DNA of 64,000 bases from Lumbricus rubellus (Eukaryota > Annelida > Clitellata > Crassiclitellata > Lumbricidae), in contig OX243815.1 in the NCBI GenBank assembly GCA_945859605.1, forward strand, positions 46,996,576-47,060,575, given 5' to 3'. Each line of letters begins with the position of its first letter. The stretch's first letter is position 1. The notes under the pieces are model-generated. The model did not search any database, was not told where the DNA came from, and saw only the letters and a list, made by a program, of their open reading frames with translations. Shown in pieces: positions 9,657-53,751 of the stretch. A program made the position numbers and the translations under genes.

Positions 9657-10513
9657 ATATTAGAAATGTATTAGATTGTTTGAAGTTGTCGTACGACACA
9701 ACCCATCAATTAATTACAGATATTTTGGGTTACAACAAGGTCTGTGCTCGATGGGTTCCACGAATGTTAACGCATGAAAACAAGCAAGTCCGAATAACAA
9801 CTTCTCGCGAAAATCTCTACCTTTTTAGAGAAGACCAGGCAAAGTTTCTACGCAGATATGTCACTATGGATGAGACTTGGGCTCACCACTTTGATCCCGA
9901 GACAAAACTGCAGATTATGGAGTGGAAGCACGTCGATTCCCCGACACCGGTCAAATTCCGCAAAATTGCATCAACGGGTAAAGTTATGGCATCCGTATTT
10001 TGGGACAGAGAAGGTATTTTGATGATTGACCACTTGGAGCGTGGAAAGACTATCACGGGTGTCTACTATGCCCAGTTAATCCGAAAACTTCGCGTGGCTA
10101 TTAAGGAAAAATGTCGAGGGAAGTTGCGTCAAGGTATCGTGTTTCATCAGGACAATGCTCCAGCTCACACCTCGTCCGTTGCAATGACTGCAATTCGCGA
10201 GTGCGGCTTCGAACTGCTACAACACCCACCCTAATCTCCAGACCTGGCACCGTCTGACTTCCATCTGTTTCGTTATCTGAAAGATTCGCTTCTCGGACAG
10301 AAATTTGACACTGATGAAAGTGTTATCCATGCCATAAATGACTGGTTTCAGGGGCTGGATGAAACTTTCTTCCTGGAGGGTGTAAAAAACCTTGAACATC
10401 GCTGGGAAAAATGTATTGAACTTCAAAGAGATTATGTTGAAAAACTATAAAAAAAATTTGGTCCAGATTTGCTGTCTAATATATTTTTCTCATTACTTAT
10501 TGATCAACCCTCG
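9657..10513 (+). mobile_element. Mariner transposon, 5' part missing (interrupted by the provirus)
   Basis: Transposase codons start directly at the LTR edge and run to 10450. The 3' terminal inverted repeat ends ATCAACCCTCG at 10513, followed by a TA at 10514-10515, which is the mariner target dinucleotide. The 5' inverted repeat and helix-turn-helix codons are absent here and are expected upstream of the unseen 5' LTR if the provirus inserted into this copy. Confidence 0.75.
9659..10450 (+). pseudogene. Mariner transposase (DD34D), 5'-truncated with one nonsense codon
   Basis: The reading frame shows the mariner signature WVPRMLT, the first catalytic Asp in DETWAHHF, the second in HQDNAPAH and the third in SPDLAPSD. 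Exactly 34 positions lie between the second and third Asp, counting the stop codon, which defines the DD34D mariner group. The stop TAA at 10232-10234 sits in the conserved block just before SPDLAPSD, at a position usually occupied by Tyr, so one base change ended the frame. After it the frame is again open to a normal stop at 10448-10450. The protein would cut and paste the element at TA sites, but this copy can no longer make it. Confidence 0.85.
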
Positions 10514-11276
10514 TACATGTACAAACAAAATTTCGTTACCGTAATTATAGTCGTCAGTCTTATTCGCTCGGATTTGTAAAAGCGTTACTTAAATTAAAGG
10601 ATCAGGGTAAACGAGCGCTTCAGGCGTCAGATGTGTTGTAAAAAGTTGCCTGCAAGATAAAAAAAAGTCGTTTTACTGTGACAGTCTTCTAGAATGCTTT
10701 CCTCGGACACTATTGTTCGACAGACTCATCAGACTGTAATCTCTCGTTAAGTACAAAGCAGCATAACATTTTTTCATTCAACATAATTTTATTACACACC
10801 TGTTTTATCCGTGATATACTCCAAATAAGGTCAAGCAGATGAGTTTTTCTGTATTGGGATGGATGTTTGTCCTTATCGCAGATTCCGGTAATTTTATCTG
10901 GTAAGCGTTAGCGTGAACAAGATTCAATCACCGCAAGTTGATTATTATTATCAACAGAAACGTAGAAATGGAATTATAATAAACAACACAGTCGTGCAGT
11001 AGCCTATAACATTGAAAATTAATGTTTATTAATGTGTTACTATAGATAATAGAACATTTAAAAAGATTCGAGAATGCTGCTTTGGTTGTCGTTAAGAAAT
11101 TTGCAAGATAATCATCAAAACATACAGAAGATGTGGATGCACAACAGCAATAATTATTATTATGCTATCTCTGCTTGTGCATGATAGGGTTCTGTACAAC
11201 TGTCAGAATGACGAGGGTTAAGAGCGTTATCGTGTCTAAAGAGGTTTCTATACGGAGAAGACTTGTGAGATATAGT
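10514..11276. other. No gene recognised
   Basis: A+T-rich sequence with no ORF, RNA gene or repeat that I can name. It lies just beyond the mariner 3' end. Confidence 0.4.
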
Positions 11277-11500
11277 GTGGGGCGCGGTGGTGCAGTGGGT
11301 ATGTTCGTCGCCTTGCAGCCGAAGGGTTGCAGGTTCAAATCCACCTCAAGTCACCACCTATGGACCTTGAGCAAGTCCTTCACACGCAGTTGCTCATGCG
11401 CTTCGGCGTGAAAACTCCGATTCAGTGTCCGAGCTGTTGTCGGGAGCGCCTCTGAGTAGTGAGATCGAAGGGGCGCTATAACAAATGCACATACAAACAT
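11277..11500 (+). repeat. tRNA-derived SINE, full-length copy (family 1)
   Basis: The copy starts GTGGGGCGCGGTGG, has a tRNA-like head with a B-box-like GGTTCAAATCC, then a conserved body containing CGCTTCGGCGTGAAA and GGGAGCGCCTCTGAGTAG. It ends in an ACAT/ACAAAC tail. The same body recurs at 12308, 19270, 22150 (minus), 24213, 24838 (minus) and 28021. Confidence 0.8.
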
Positions 11501-12307
11501 AGAATCACTGTCACCCTTTATGCAGATTGTGGGTTTCTTTCTCACACCGTTCTTTCAATTCGCTACTTTCGATCTTTCCTACTGCAAACCATTTTTGATT
11601 GCAACAAAGGACTTGGTGGTCTTCAAAAGTTACTTTGGCTTATTCCAAGAGATAACAGCTTGAATATGGGCTTTTATGCAGACCGCCATAGGCAGTGAAG
11701 GTAACGCCCGATGTCAACAACCATGTCGTCTGAAATTCGAAAGTTGACGTTAAACACTTAATATATTACATTTAGACACCTTTAAATTGGTGTAACATAG
11801 CATTATATATAAACAGCCCTTAACGTCGAGAACAAGTCACCTTTGCAAACACGGGCTAAACATAGAGCAACTTCCTCTACCATTCATTCCCATTATCAGC
11901 ATTTTTATGTTAAAAGTTCAATGGCGATGCCAGTGCGGTAAAACTCTGTCACTCGTTTACCGTTAGTAGCGCCAGTCTATTTAAAAGTATAAAAGAAAAG
12001 AGCCATAAGAGAATCGTGGAAGAGGAAAGATCTGTGGTAACACTGCAACATTTCGGTCGTTAAACAGTAAAAATAATTGACGCGATGTTCAAGACCCAAT
12101 GATTATTAGAACGCGGATGTTATTATTGATTACTATGAAAACGTTATAATGGTGTCTTATCGGAGCAACATATTGGATGGTAGGCAATGGCGTGTTCAGC
12201 GACATGTATCTTGCGTCCAGCAAGGCTGTTTCCATCAAATTTTGTCGATTTTGTGGGATCGATTTGAATATTATACTGTTTAACGACGGGCGTTTTGCAA
12301 TTGCGAA
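11501..12307. other. No gene recognised; one copy of the GACACCTTTAAA motif
   Basis: The only recurring signal is TTTAGACACCTTTAAA at about 11771, a motif scattered through the window. Short ORFs here have no recognisable protein features. Confidence 0.4.
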
Positions 12308-12516
12308 GATGATTAGCATGGAGCCGGAGGTTCAAGGTTCGAAACCCCTTCAAACCACTGCGTAGGGACTTTGAGCAAGTCCTTTACTCGCAATTATTAC
12401 TCTTGCGCTTCGGCGTGAAACTCCGATGCAGTATACTGTCCGCGCTGTATACGGGAGCGCCTCTTAGTAAAGAGATTGAAGGGGCGCTATTGCAAATGCG
12501 AGAAATAAAATAAATA
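12308..12516 (+). repeat. tRNA-derived SINE, family 1, 5'-degraded copy
   Basis: The head is damaged but GGTTCGAAACC and the conserved body (CTTCGGCGTGAAACTCCGAT, GGGAGCGCCTCTTAGTA, GGGGCGCTAT) are clear. The tail is AAATAAAATAAATAAAA. Confidence 0.75.
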
Positions 12517-13308
12517 AAATAGTGTGATCTCGCACTTTCAACTTTATTCCTCTGTAGAATTATACGTGATCAATGATAATGATTTGGTGGGTGACATACC
12601 GTTAATCAATTAAGTTAACTGTTTTTCATTATCGTAAACGTATGTTCGGAATTAATAAATTGCTACTTAATGGCAAGGAATCAGCTTGTTCATGAGCGCT
12701 GCGCCGAGTCAGAGTTGTTCAAAGTGAGCACCCACCGGTTGATGACCTTTTGGACACTTTATACATTCTTCTCCCAGACGCTTTATTAGCTCGACACACA
12801 CGCGTTTTTGCTATTAATAATAAGTTCTGAAGAAATTGCCATGTCATAGGATAACGCTAAACTTTGAAATAATGGTAATTGAAATACAATGCGTATGCAT
12901 AATTATCTATGTAATTTAAAAGCGACCCGTCGGATTTTGTAATTGGACAGTATGGGCAGCTGGTGCGGATGTTATCGTAGTTTAGTGAGATCTTTAAATA
13001 TTTAATTAGTATTTTAATATTGCAGTTTGCTTTGTGACGATAATAATATATTGCATTATTGTGATGCACCTGTTGTAATGGACCTTTCTTGCCTCAAATC
13101 TAAATATATTTTCATGTGCACATAATTTCATTAGTTACTGAGGCATCTTTTTCGACAATTTATTTATCTAGTATTATAATTATTTGCAAGTATGTTATAT
13201 TATGCAGCATACAAATATTATTACGTTTAGGATGATAATGATCGTTGTTGCAACATTTTAAACTTCAATTCTGTCAGGTTTGAAAGTATCTGTTTAATAT
13301 TGCATAGA
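12517..13308. other. No gene recognised
   Basis: A+T-rich sequence without a supported feature on either strand. Confidence 0.4.
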
Positions 13309-13445
13309 TGGGTGGGCACTGGGCAGGTAGAGTAATGGATAACACGCTGGCGTAGAGAGCAATAGGTAACGAGTTCGAGCCCCCGTTGGGCGGACATGCT
13401 TTGTAGGCTGCTATTAGTGCCATGTATTGAAGGCTGTCTGTTCAG
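13309..13445 (+). repeat. tRNA-like SINE (family 2 type), diverged
   Basis: GGTAGAGTAATGGATAACAC followed about 30 bases later by GAGTTCGAGCCCCC gives the A-box/B-box layout of a tRNA head. It resembles the better copy at 60029. It does not fold as a real tRNA gene. Confidence 0.5.
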
Positions 13446-13741
13446 TTATTTTAATTAAGATTTATGTATTCTGTCATCTGAGTTCCTGTAAATTGTTTAA
13501 ACTGCGTAATTATTGTACAGTGTAACCGGTTGCGGTCTGTCAACCGGATTGTTGAATAAAGGAAAACCGTTATTATTTTGTAGTAGTACATCATTGTTGT
13601 ATTGAAATGACTCAAATGAGATACATAATTATAGCCATTATTTATAGCGTGACTGCATGGGCGTTCAATGTTCAATGCAATAATTATGACTCTAGGAAAT
13701 ATATTCTATTTTAAATTCATAAACTTAAAATTTGACATGTC

Positions 13742-13924
13742 ATGCTGGGTATTGTGGACGGCAGGTCCTGGAGAGAAGAGAGGCCACACAGGGAGTGGAG
13801 AGATGACATCAAACACTGGTGCAATCAAGACCTAATTATACAACTCAAGCACATCTGCACTGGATATGGTACTATGGAAAATTGTGATGCATTGCTCATT
13901 GGACACCATGGATCATTACGATGA
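13742..13924 (+). pseudogene. LINE reverse transcriptase C-terminal fragment
   Basis: A 60-codon open stretch carries a Trp-Arg-Asp-Asp-Ile-Lys-His-Trp-Cys segment typical of the region after the RT thumb in CR1/Jockey-like LINEs, next to a basic stretch. There is no start, catalytic core or 3' end. It is probably a dead fragment. Confidence 0.45.
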
Positions 13925-14271
13925 AAAAACGGGTATTTAGTGCGATATAATGGAGATGCATACGATAAACGTCTGTATTTCCTAATCATTGTTGTTTCAT
14001 TGGTGTTGAATATTTTGCATCTAATTCTATCTTTTGCTTCTGCTCATTTCTTTCCTTGGATAGATCGAGAGTTCAACGACAGCAAAACAGTTGTTGCCGA
14101 TAGAAAGTAGTCTATCATTGTAGATCTCTTACTCGAAACGTTACAGTTTACGTTGAGAAGCTCATTCTTCTTTAAGAGAAAATAGTATCCACGGTTTCAC
14201 AACACAGTGATAAGAAGGATAATTAACGTCACCTCCCATCCTTTCTCTGTTCTTGCTAATTGCATTGTCAT

Positions 14272-14564
14272 CAGTGGCAGGGGCGGATCCAGGGGGCAAT
14301 CCGGCCATAGCCCCCCATTTAAAACTGCCATGGGACGTGGCCCCTCCATTTGGTGTGAAATTAGCAATATGTGGCCCCCGTTTCGGTTTTCAAGCGGAGG
14401 ACTAAAAAAGGTCATCAACTTTTTGGGCGGATGAAGAGTACTTTTTCCTTTTTTCTCCTGTGCCAAAGACTGATGACTATTTATTTTCGACCAACAACGA
14501 AATTTCGAAATTTATTCCACCTGTCCCATCCCAAGATCTTGGAAGAGTTCTGGATCCGCCACTG
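14272..14564. mobile_element. MITE-like element with CAGTGG...GGATCCAG termini
   Basis: The left end reads CAGTGGCAGGGGCGGATCCA and the right end is the inverse of CAGTGGCGGATCCAG, with a 6-base insertion in the left arm. The 293-bp body has no coding capacity. These termini resemble non-autonomous hAT elements found in many metazoans, but a clean 8-bp target duplication is not visible. An internal stretch AAAAAGGTCATCAACTTTTT is shared, inverted, with the element at 28673. Confidence 0.6.
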
Positions 14565-14823
14565 ATCAGTGGCGTGGTTTCGCTTCGTCCCACTTTATCC
14601 TAATGTAATTTTAGCGTTATAATTCGCTCTTAGCCTACTATAATACTAAACCGGCTGTTGCGCGAAAAGTAATTATAGCGTCTGTTGCTGCAGTTCTTAA
14701 GGTGTCTAAGACGAGCGCTCTTTCCAATTGAAAAGCTGCGTCCCGCGATGCTCACAAAACTATCCCACATCCACACATATCATATATCGCCTAATAAATA
14801 GTATCCTGATCGTAAGAGACATG

Positions 14824-47552
<32,729 letters not shown>

Positions 47553-47837
47553 GACGAATGATCATGCAGAGCCTAAACAAACACATCAGAGTAATTGCAA
47601 TTATTAGTCATTGGCTGTCAGACACTGTTGCATACTTGATGATCTCATCCAATTCGCAAATTAATGAATTTACTTCAGCTGCGGCTGCAGTGAATCATAA
47701 CATAATAATATACCAGCAATGGCAGCAAATACTATTAGATCAGTACATGTATAATAAAAAAGTTATCATCAGTACTATCATAGGCATAAAAATGTAGCTC
47801 ACCATGGCACCGTATTGGGAGCGGTTTAGGGTAATGG

Positions 47838-47840
47838 TAT

Positions 47841-47872
<32 letters not shown>

Positions 47873-47945
47873 ATATGTATAAATATTATATATATATATA
47901 TATGCACACAAACAATCACATACATATTTATGTGTATGCATATAT
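47838..47945. repeat. (TA)n microsatellite upstream of the receptor start
   Basis: Several TA runs broken by GTATAAATATTA. On the receptor strand this is about 300-390 bases before the ATG. Confidence 0.9.
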
Positions 47946-49400
47946 AAATTAATAAATAAATACTCTGGTGGATTGGTGGAAATAATTTCTGGTAAAATAC
48001 ACAAGTTGAACGAGTCGACTGGGAGGCAGCCTGTGGTGATTAATAATGAGACGAACAACGATCATGCAGTCTCTTAATGAGCTTGTCTCATTTTTACGAC
48101 GGCGGAGGCAACGACGACGACGACGACGATGAGGATGATGATGATGACGATGACAATGATGATGATGATGACGACGACGATGAAGATGACGACGATGATG
48201 ATTGAGCAATATGCACACAGGTCCTTATCTACCTAGGCAAACTTATCACCGTATAACCGGACATCCATCAAAGTGTCCACAATACCTGAACCGACGTCGA
48301 TCGGTCTTTTGTCGGCGACCGATGCCTATCACAACAGCAGCATGCCTAACCGTTTGATGTGCGCTTATCTTTCGCTGCATGGCCAACATTAAACAAGCAT
48401 CGTACGGCCGCAGTTGAGCCGCCACCGCCGCTCCTTCTCCTGCGAGAGTAATTGCAAAATTTTCACAAGGTGGGGGAGAGTGTAACGAAACAACAGCGGC
48501 AGCAGCAACAGCGGTTGGCCATTGCATCATTCGATGATTGTGTCATTTGTTTGCCGTGCGATATCGCTTTACTCGTCCGCTTATCGATGAAGCACTTTTT
48601 AAGTTGATCGGTCGGCAAGTTTGTTGGCTGCAGATTGATTTCTAAGTAGATTGTAAGACAACTAGGTAAATAGGTAAGTGGTTGGGTGGTAAGTAGGTAG
48701 CTGAAATGGTTCATGGATAGGCAAACAGGCCTGAAATTAAAATATATGGATAAATATATAAAGAATAAATAATGGAAAATAAAAGGTAATAGGAATTTCT
48801 ACAAAAAGTCTATAATAGATTAATTTCTTTCCTTTATCATAAGCGAGGAAAACCGAAATAAAACACCTTTTTCAAAGAAACAAAAACGCAATAAAAACCA
48901 AAAAACGTGAAATTAAAATAATTGGACTCCTTCGTATCTTGAACTAAGAAATAAACTTAATGACCCTGCTTACACAATTTAATTTTAATTGGCAAACAGC
49001 ACAACAGCACAACTTTGTAGCAATCATTTAGGAACATTACTCCTCACAAATTATTTTCTTTCTTATAACTTTGGTTCAATTAGAAATTGAGAAATAAGAA
49101 TATTGGAATCGTTCAAATTCTAATTGTAGACATAAACCATGCAGTAGTTAACATTTGCAAATAAAATTCAAACTTTATAAGTAGGTTATTGTCTTTAGAG
49201 TATAAGCCTATAGCTAGGCGTGGGTTTGTGTTTGTGCGTGTGTGGGGGGGTGTGGGGGTTTGTGTACAGATGTTAATGCAAAGTGTACACAAGTGATAAC
49301 ATTTTCATATGGTTAAGTGCATATTCTGGATAAAAAATGTTTGTGTTGACCTTAGCTTAACTTCATTAGTTCGGGGCTCTTAGTGACGGTCAGGCGTTTA
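47946..49400. other. No confident gene; (GAC/GAT)n tract at 48105-48205
   Basis: The tract is a GAC/GAT trinucleotide repeat. A 94-codon minus-strand ORF (48246-48530) has no recognisable features. The remainder is A+T-rich. Confidence 0.5.
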
Positions 49401-50148
49401 GTAGGTGTAATTGAGGTTAATGTGAGTAAAGAGAAGAGAAAGAGACACATAGAGAGACAGACGGACAGGCAAACAGACAGACAGGCGGAGTTAAATGTGA
49501 AGACTGAAGCAATCAGATACAGAGAAAACGAGACAGACAGACAGACAGATGGAGACAGCGACAGAGTGAGACAGAAACGAGTTTATCTATAAATAATAAT
49601 TATATTATAATTATTATTTATACACAACCACAGAGTCACAGACAAATGGGTGAAGAAAAAAAACTGAGACAGAAATGAAGACATACACAAAGACAGACAG
49701 ACTGACTCTATCTGACACACATATAGAGTCAGAAACAAGGCATAGAGACATAGTTATAGGACACATGCAGAAAGACACAAGCATATAAAGAGAAAGAGAT
49801 AGACAGAGACAGAGAGATAGAAAGACACAGGCATATAAAGAGAGACATAGAGAGATAGAGGGACAGATGGAGAGCGAGAATGTGGTTGGACTTTAACCGT
49901 TGTCAGCCACCTGGCGATGGACGATGGAACGACGTTCAATGCAGACGATTATTGGCGCCACAAGAAGAGCATTATTGGAAGGGAGACAAGAGAGGATGTC
50001 AAAGAGGTGGATGAGTAGAAGAGGAGGTGGAGAACAAGAGGAGGAGGAGGAGGAGGAGCAGGAGGAGGAGCAGGAGGAGGAGGACAAGGAGGAGGAAGAG
50101 AGTGTAGGAGCAGAGGAGGATGAACAGATAGAGACAGATAAAGGCAGA

Positions 50149-50184
<36 letters not shown>

Positions 50185-50420
50185 CAGAGACAGAGACAGA
50201 GACAGAGACAGAGACAGAGACAGAGACAGAGACAGAGACAGAGACAGAGAGAGACAGAGAGAGAGAAGAGAGAGAGAAGAGAGAGAGAGACAGAGAGAGG
50301 GAGGGTTGAAGATAATACACTAAGGGAGACAGACAGAGAGGTAGAGAAAGAACAGACAAACAGAAATAACAGAGATAGAGACAGAGACAATGATATAGAG
50401 ACACCGACAGAAACAATATA
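49401..50420. repeat. Compound purine repeat tract: GACA, GGA, GAGACA
   Basis: Degenerate GACA/GAGA units run from 49440 to 49880, (GGA)n from about 50020 to 50110, and near-perfect (GAGACA)n from 50150 to 50250. The ORFs reported through it encode Arg/Glu or Leu/Ser repeats and are not genes. Confidence 0.93.
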
Positions 50421-50641
50421 ATTTTATATATCCTCCTCAGTGGATTTGTCCAACTCGTTGGACATTTGATTCTGAGTGCCAATGTCCAATAGGTTGGACA
50501 TCATTAATTATGCAAAAAATATTATGCAAATGAGCTGAACTTTTTGGGGGACTTATTTGGGTCCTAGTAAGCCAGAAAGTAGTTAAATTATTATTAGTTA
50601 TGACGCCACTTTTTTCGGCCACTGAGGAGGTTAAATATAAA

Positions 50642-50781
50642 ACCTACATGTATAGTCGTCTTGGTCTCTTACCTCTTCTTCCTCTGTCTCTCTGTCTCTG
50701 TCTCTGTCTATATAGACAGAGACAGAGACAGAGAGACAGAGGAAGAAGAGGTAAGAGACCAAGACGACTATACATGTAGGT
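50642..50781. repeat. Perfect 140-bp palindrome
   Basis: Two 70-base arms with no spacer are exact reverse complements, centred between 50711 and 50712 in GTCTATATAGAC. The outer part of each arm is unique sequence (from ACCTACATGTATAGTCGTC) and the inner part is a GACAGA repeat. Confidence 0.97.
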
Positions 50782-51124
50782 GTGCTGGTCTTTGGAACCA
50801 TAAAAAGATCAGCTTTTCTGCGATTGACTTTCTTTGGGACGAAAGAAACACGGCACCAACGACATCTGTTCTATAACCTGACAGTGCATCTGCATGACTG
50901 TGTGCATGTCTTTGTGCGTATGTTCAAATGTGCATATATGCATACGATGTGTGTATCCTTGCGTATGTGGGTGTATATAATATTATGTTTATTTTGTTTA
51001 TCCGCCAAACAGGCCTCTACTATCATGGCCTTCAGGCGTTTCAAATAAATCTTAAATTAATCAACGCCCCTCTAAAAGTAACGAGAAAAATTCCCGTTTA
51101 ATTGTGTAATCCAATATAATCTAC
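50782..51124. other. No gene recognised
   Basis: No supported feature. Short ORFs lack any signature. Confidence 0.4.
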
Positions 51125-51535
51125 TCTTATATAATGTGATGTGATAATTATGTCGTAATGTGTTGTGATGTGATGTGTTGCGATGTAATGTGTTGCTATG
51201 TGATGTGTGGTGATGTATAATGTGATGTGTTGTGATGTTTGGTGATGCTATGTGCTGTGATGTAATGTAATGTTATGTGATGTTTGGCGATGTAATGTGA
51301 TGTGTTGTGATGTTTGGTGATGTAATGTGCTGTGCTGTGATGTAATGTCATGTATCATGATATGATGTGTTGCAAGGTGATGTGTTGTGTTGGGGTGTGA
51401 TGTGGTGTAGGCCATTGTGCTGTGAAGTGATGTATTGTATCGTGATGTGATGTGTTGTGATGTGATATGAACTGTTATGTGATGTGATGTGGTGTTTTGT
51501 GTCATGTTTCAATGTGATATGGTGTGTGGATGAGA
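51125..51535. repeat. Degenerate (TGATG)-type satellite
   Basis: Units such as TGTGATG, TGTTGTGATG and TGATGTAATG fill about 400 bases. ORFs here read Thr/Ser/His repeats. Confidence 0.9.
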
Positions 51536-51647
51536 AGCTGTAGAACGAGGACCAAAGCAAGTACAACATGTATACTATTTACACTTTTACAATATTATGT
51601 ACATTGGATGCAGGCAGAGAAAGAGGTCGTAGTAGTATTAGAAGTAG

Positions 51648-51800
51648 TTGTGGTTGGGGTGGTGGTGGTTGGGTTGGTGGTGGTGGTGGTGGTGGTGGTG
51701 GTGGTGGTGGTGGTGGTGGTGGTGGTGGTGGTGGTGGGGGTAGGAGTAGTAGCAGCAGCAGCAGTAGCAGTGGCAGCAGGCTTAGCAGTAGCAGTGGCAA
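51648..51800. repeat. (GGT)n and (AGC)n trinucleotide tract
   Basis: A near-pure (GGT)n from 51667 to 51740 is followed by AGCAGT units. Confidence 0.95.
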
Positions 51801-51864
51801 TACCAGTTGCAGTAGGTTAACCATAAACGATGATAACGTACGATGCTATATATGATCCGACAGA

Positions 51865-52285
51865 AAGTGAATTAATTTTATTACTTGGACTTACCTCTCC
51901 AAAGGTGATTGTCGAAGAACTTTGATTCCACCAATCAAACCCAAATGAATCAAATCCTATTCCAGACTTCTTCTAAGACTCCAAACTCATGTTGACATCA
52001 TTAACCAATCATCATCAATTTGCATTGCAGCGAATAGGCCTATCCAGAGCAGTAGCAAGAGTAGTAGATTAACCATAATATTATATGATGAGATATTTTT
52101 TGATGCTGTGATCAGAAAATGAATTTATTACTTGGACTTACCTCTCCAAAGGTGATTGTCGAAGAACTTTGATTCCACCAATCAAATCCAAATGAATCAA
52201 ATCCTATTCCAGACTTCTTCTAAGACTCCAATCTCATGTTGACATCATTAACCGATCATCAGTTTGCATTGCAGCGAATACCCAG
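51865..52285 (-). repeat. Direct duplication of ~170 bp carrying a consensus splice donor
   Basis: 51865-52035 and 52117-52285 are about 95 percent alike by eye. On the minus strand each reads TTTGGAGAG|GTAAGTCC, a consensus 5' splice site. They lie 4.3-4.7 kb upstream of the receptor start on the same strand and could be alternative non-coding first exons. That is inference. Confidence 0.6.
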
Positions 52286-53085
52286 TGTCGTTTTGAAACA
52301 CACGTAAAAATAAATCCTTCTATCCAATCACACACGAACTTTTAAAATCCATAGAAGTCCTAATCCAGTCTAAGCTATTTCGCGGCAACCTGAACCTACA
52401 TGGCAAGTTTGAAACTATGCCGCATGGCAACCTACAGCTGACGGTCGACCTAAATGGCAAGTTACAGTTATTTAATGGCAATCTCCACAAGCCAAGAAAA
52501 GACTTCAGGTAATCCAACTCGCCTGTATACCGACCTAACCGCAACTTTGATCTATTTAAATGACTATACTTAAATACCTAATGGCGAGTTTTAAAAATGC
52601 CAAGATAGCAAGTCTTAAATATCTAATGGTAAGCCAGAACTATCTAACGCAATATCCGCCAGCCGGCCGACCTTATAATGGCAAGTCTGAAGCCGTCTTT
52701 GGCATTATATGTCACGCGGACCTGCGCGCGTAGCATAGTTATCGGCAATAAAATGTCTAACAGATGTTTGAACGCCAGACTTATACTCAACGAAGCTACT
52801 TAGAGGCGGAACAACATCGGCTTTAAGGGGAAAGTTTGGAACGTATGGTACGGTGGAGCGCCCCGCCGCCGATAACACAACAAATCCTACGACTTATATG
52901 CGGTAATTAAAAGTCGAGATTCCGTTTTGTAGCTATAATTATTGATGTTTAACCGCGCTAATTTAATTTATAGCATCGCTGCATTTGCTTTTAAGGTGTC
53001 TAGAGGAGGCATTGTTGAAAGCGCGCCTAACTTTTTAGACACCTTAAGAACAATGTCCAACGATGCAATAATAATAGACAGCGCG
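52286..53085. other. No gene; degenerate AATGGCAAGT repeats, inverted GGTGTCTA pair
   Basis: From 52380 to 52700 the words AATGGCAAG and ATGGCAA recur every 25-40 bases. At 52991-53047 the motif TTAAGGTGTCTA faces TTAGACACCTTAA as an inverted pair. Confidence 0.5.
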
Positions 53086-53089
53086 TGAT

Positions 53090-53170
53090 TTAGCTGTAAT
53101 ACGCCAAACAAATTTCTGTCGAAGGCAACGGCCTCTGTTGTCAAAAACCCTTGTCAAATCTGGATCCATC
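53090..53170. repeat. Dispersed repeat (GGCCTCTGTTGTCA type), copy 3
   Basis: CAAATTTCTGTCGAAGGCAA and CCTCTGTTGTCAAAAACCCT match the copies at 20290 and 29960. Confidence 0.6.
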
Positions 53171-53242
53171 CCATCCATCTAAACGATGTTTCTTTATTAT
53201 ACTCTAGGATTATAATTAATTCTATACGCACGTATCCAGAGA

Positions 53243-53739
53243 TTAACACTTGAGTGCCCAAGGTAATTTTTGGTACACGAAGGCCCAAGGGGAGGGGGGT
53301 CCGCGCGGACCCCAGCGTTTTCATGCTAATTTCTTGAGAAGGGATTGGAATATCGTAACAGAAGTTGGTTCTGTGTAATCCCAAGTGAATTTGCAATCGA
53401 TTGATGTATCATATGTTACAATTGCACCACCTGGTGTAAAATAATAGTGTAAAAATCTCGTGACATATTTTATGCTTGTTTGCGTTATTTACCGAAGGAA
53501 GCCTATACGCGTGTATGAATATCAGCCGAATATCATGCGGTACCATTAGTATATGCTCTGGTTGTGGGGTACAGGGTAGGACAATACTCACGAAAAATAT
53601 ACCATTCTATGCCCAAATGGTTGGTCTAGGAATACCTAAAAGCATTTCTGCAGATTCATAGCCTTTAAAAAGTTATCCGGGGAAAACAGGCCTGGGGTCC
53701 GGTCGGACCCCCCCCCCCCCTTGGGCACTCGAGGGTTAA
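53243..53739. mobile_element. piggyBac-like MITE
   Basis: TTAA stands at both ends (53243-53246, 53736-53739). The inverted termini are CACTTGAGTGCCCAAGG on the left and CCCTCGAGTGCCCAAGG on the right when read inward. TTAA targets and CCC-starting ends are piggyBac traits. There is no transposase ORF. Confidence 0.65.
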
Positions 53740-53751
53740 AGACAGCTAATA

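Noticed and set aside
48246..48530. 94-codon minus-strand ORF upstream of the receptor
   Set aside because: Ala-rich start and Arg-rich end without a signal peptide, domain or splice context; cannot be separated from chance.
49893..50482. 165-177 codon ORFs on both strands with Leu-Ser-Val or Glu-Arg-Gln repeats
   Set aside because: They follow (GAGACA)n and (GGA)n; both strands and several frames are open at once, as expected of the repeat.
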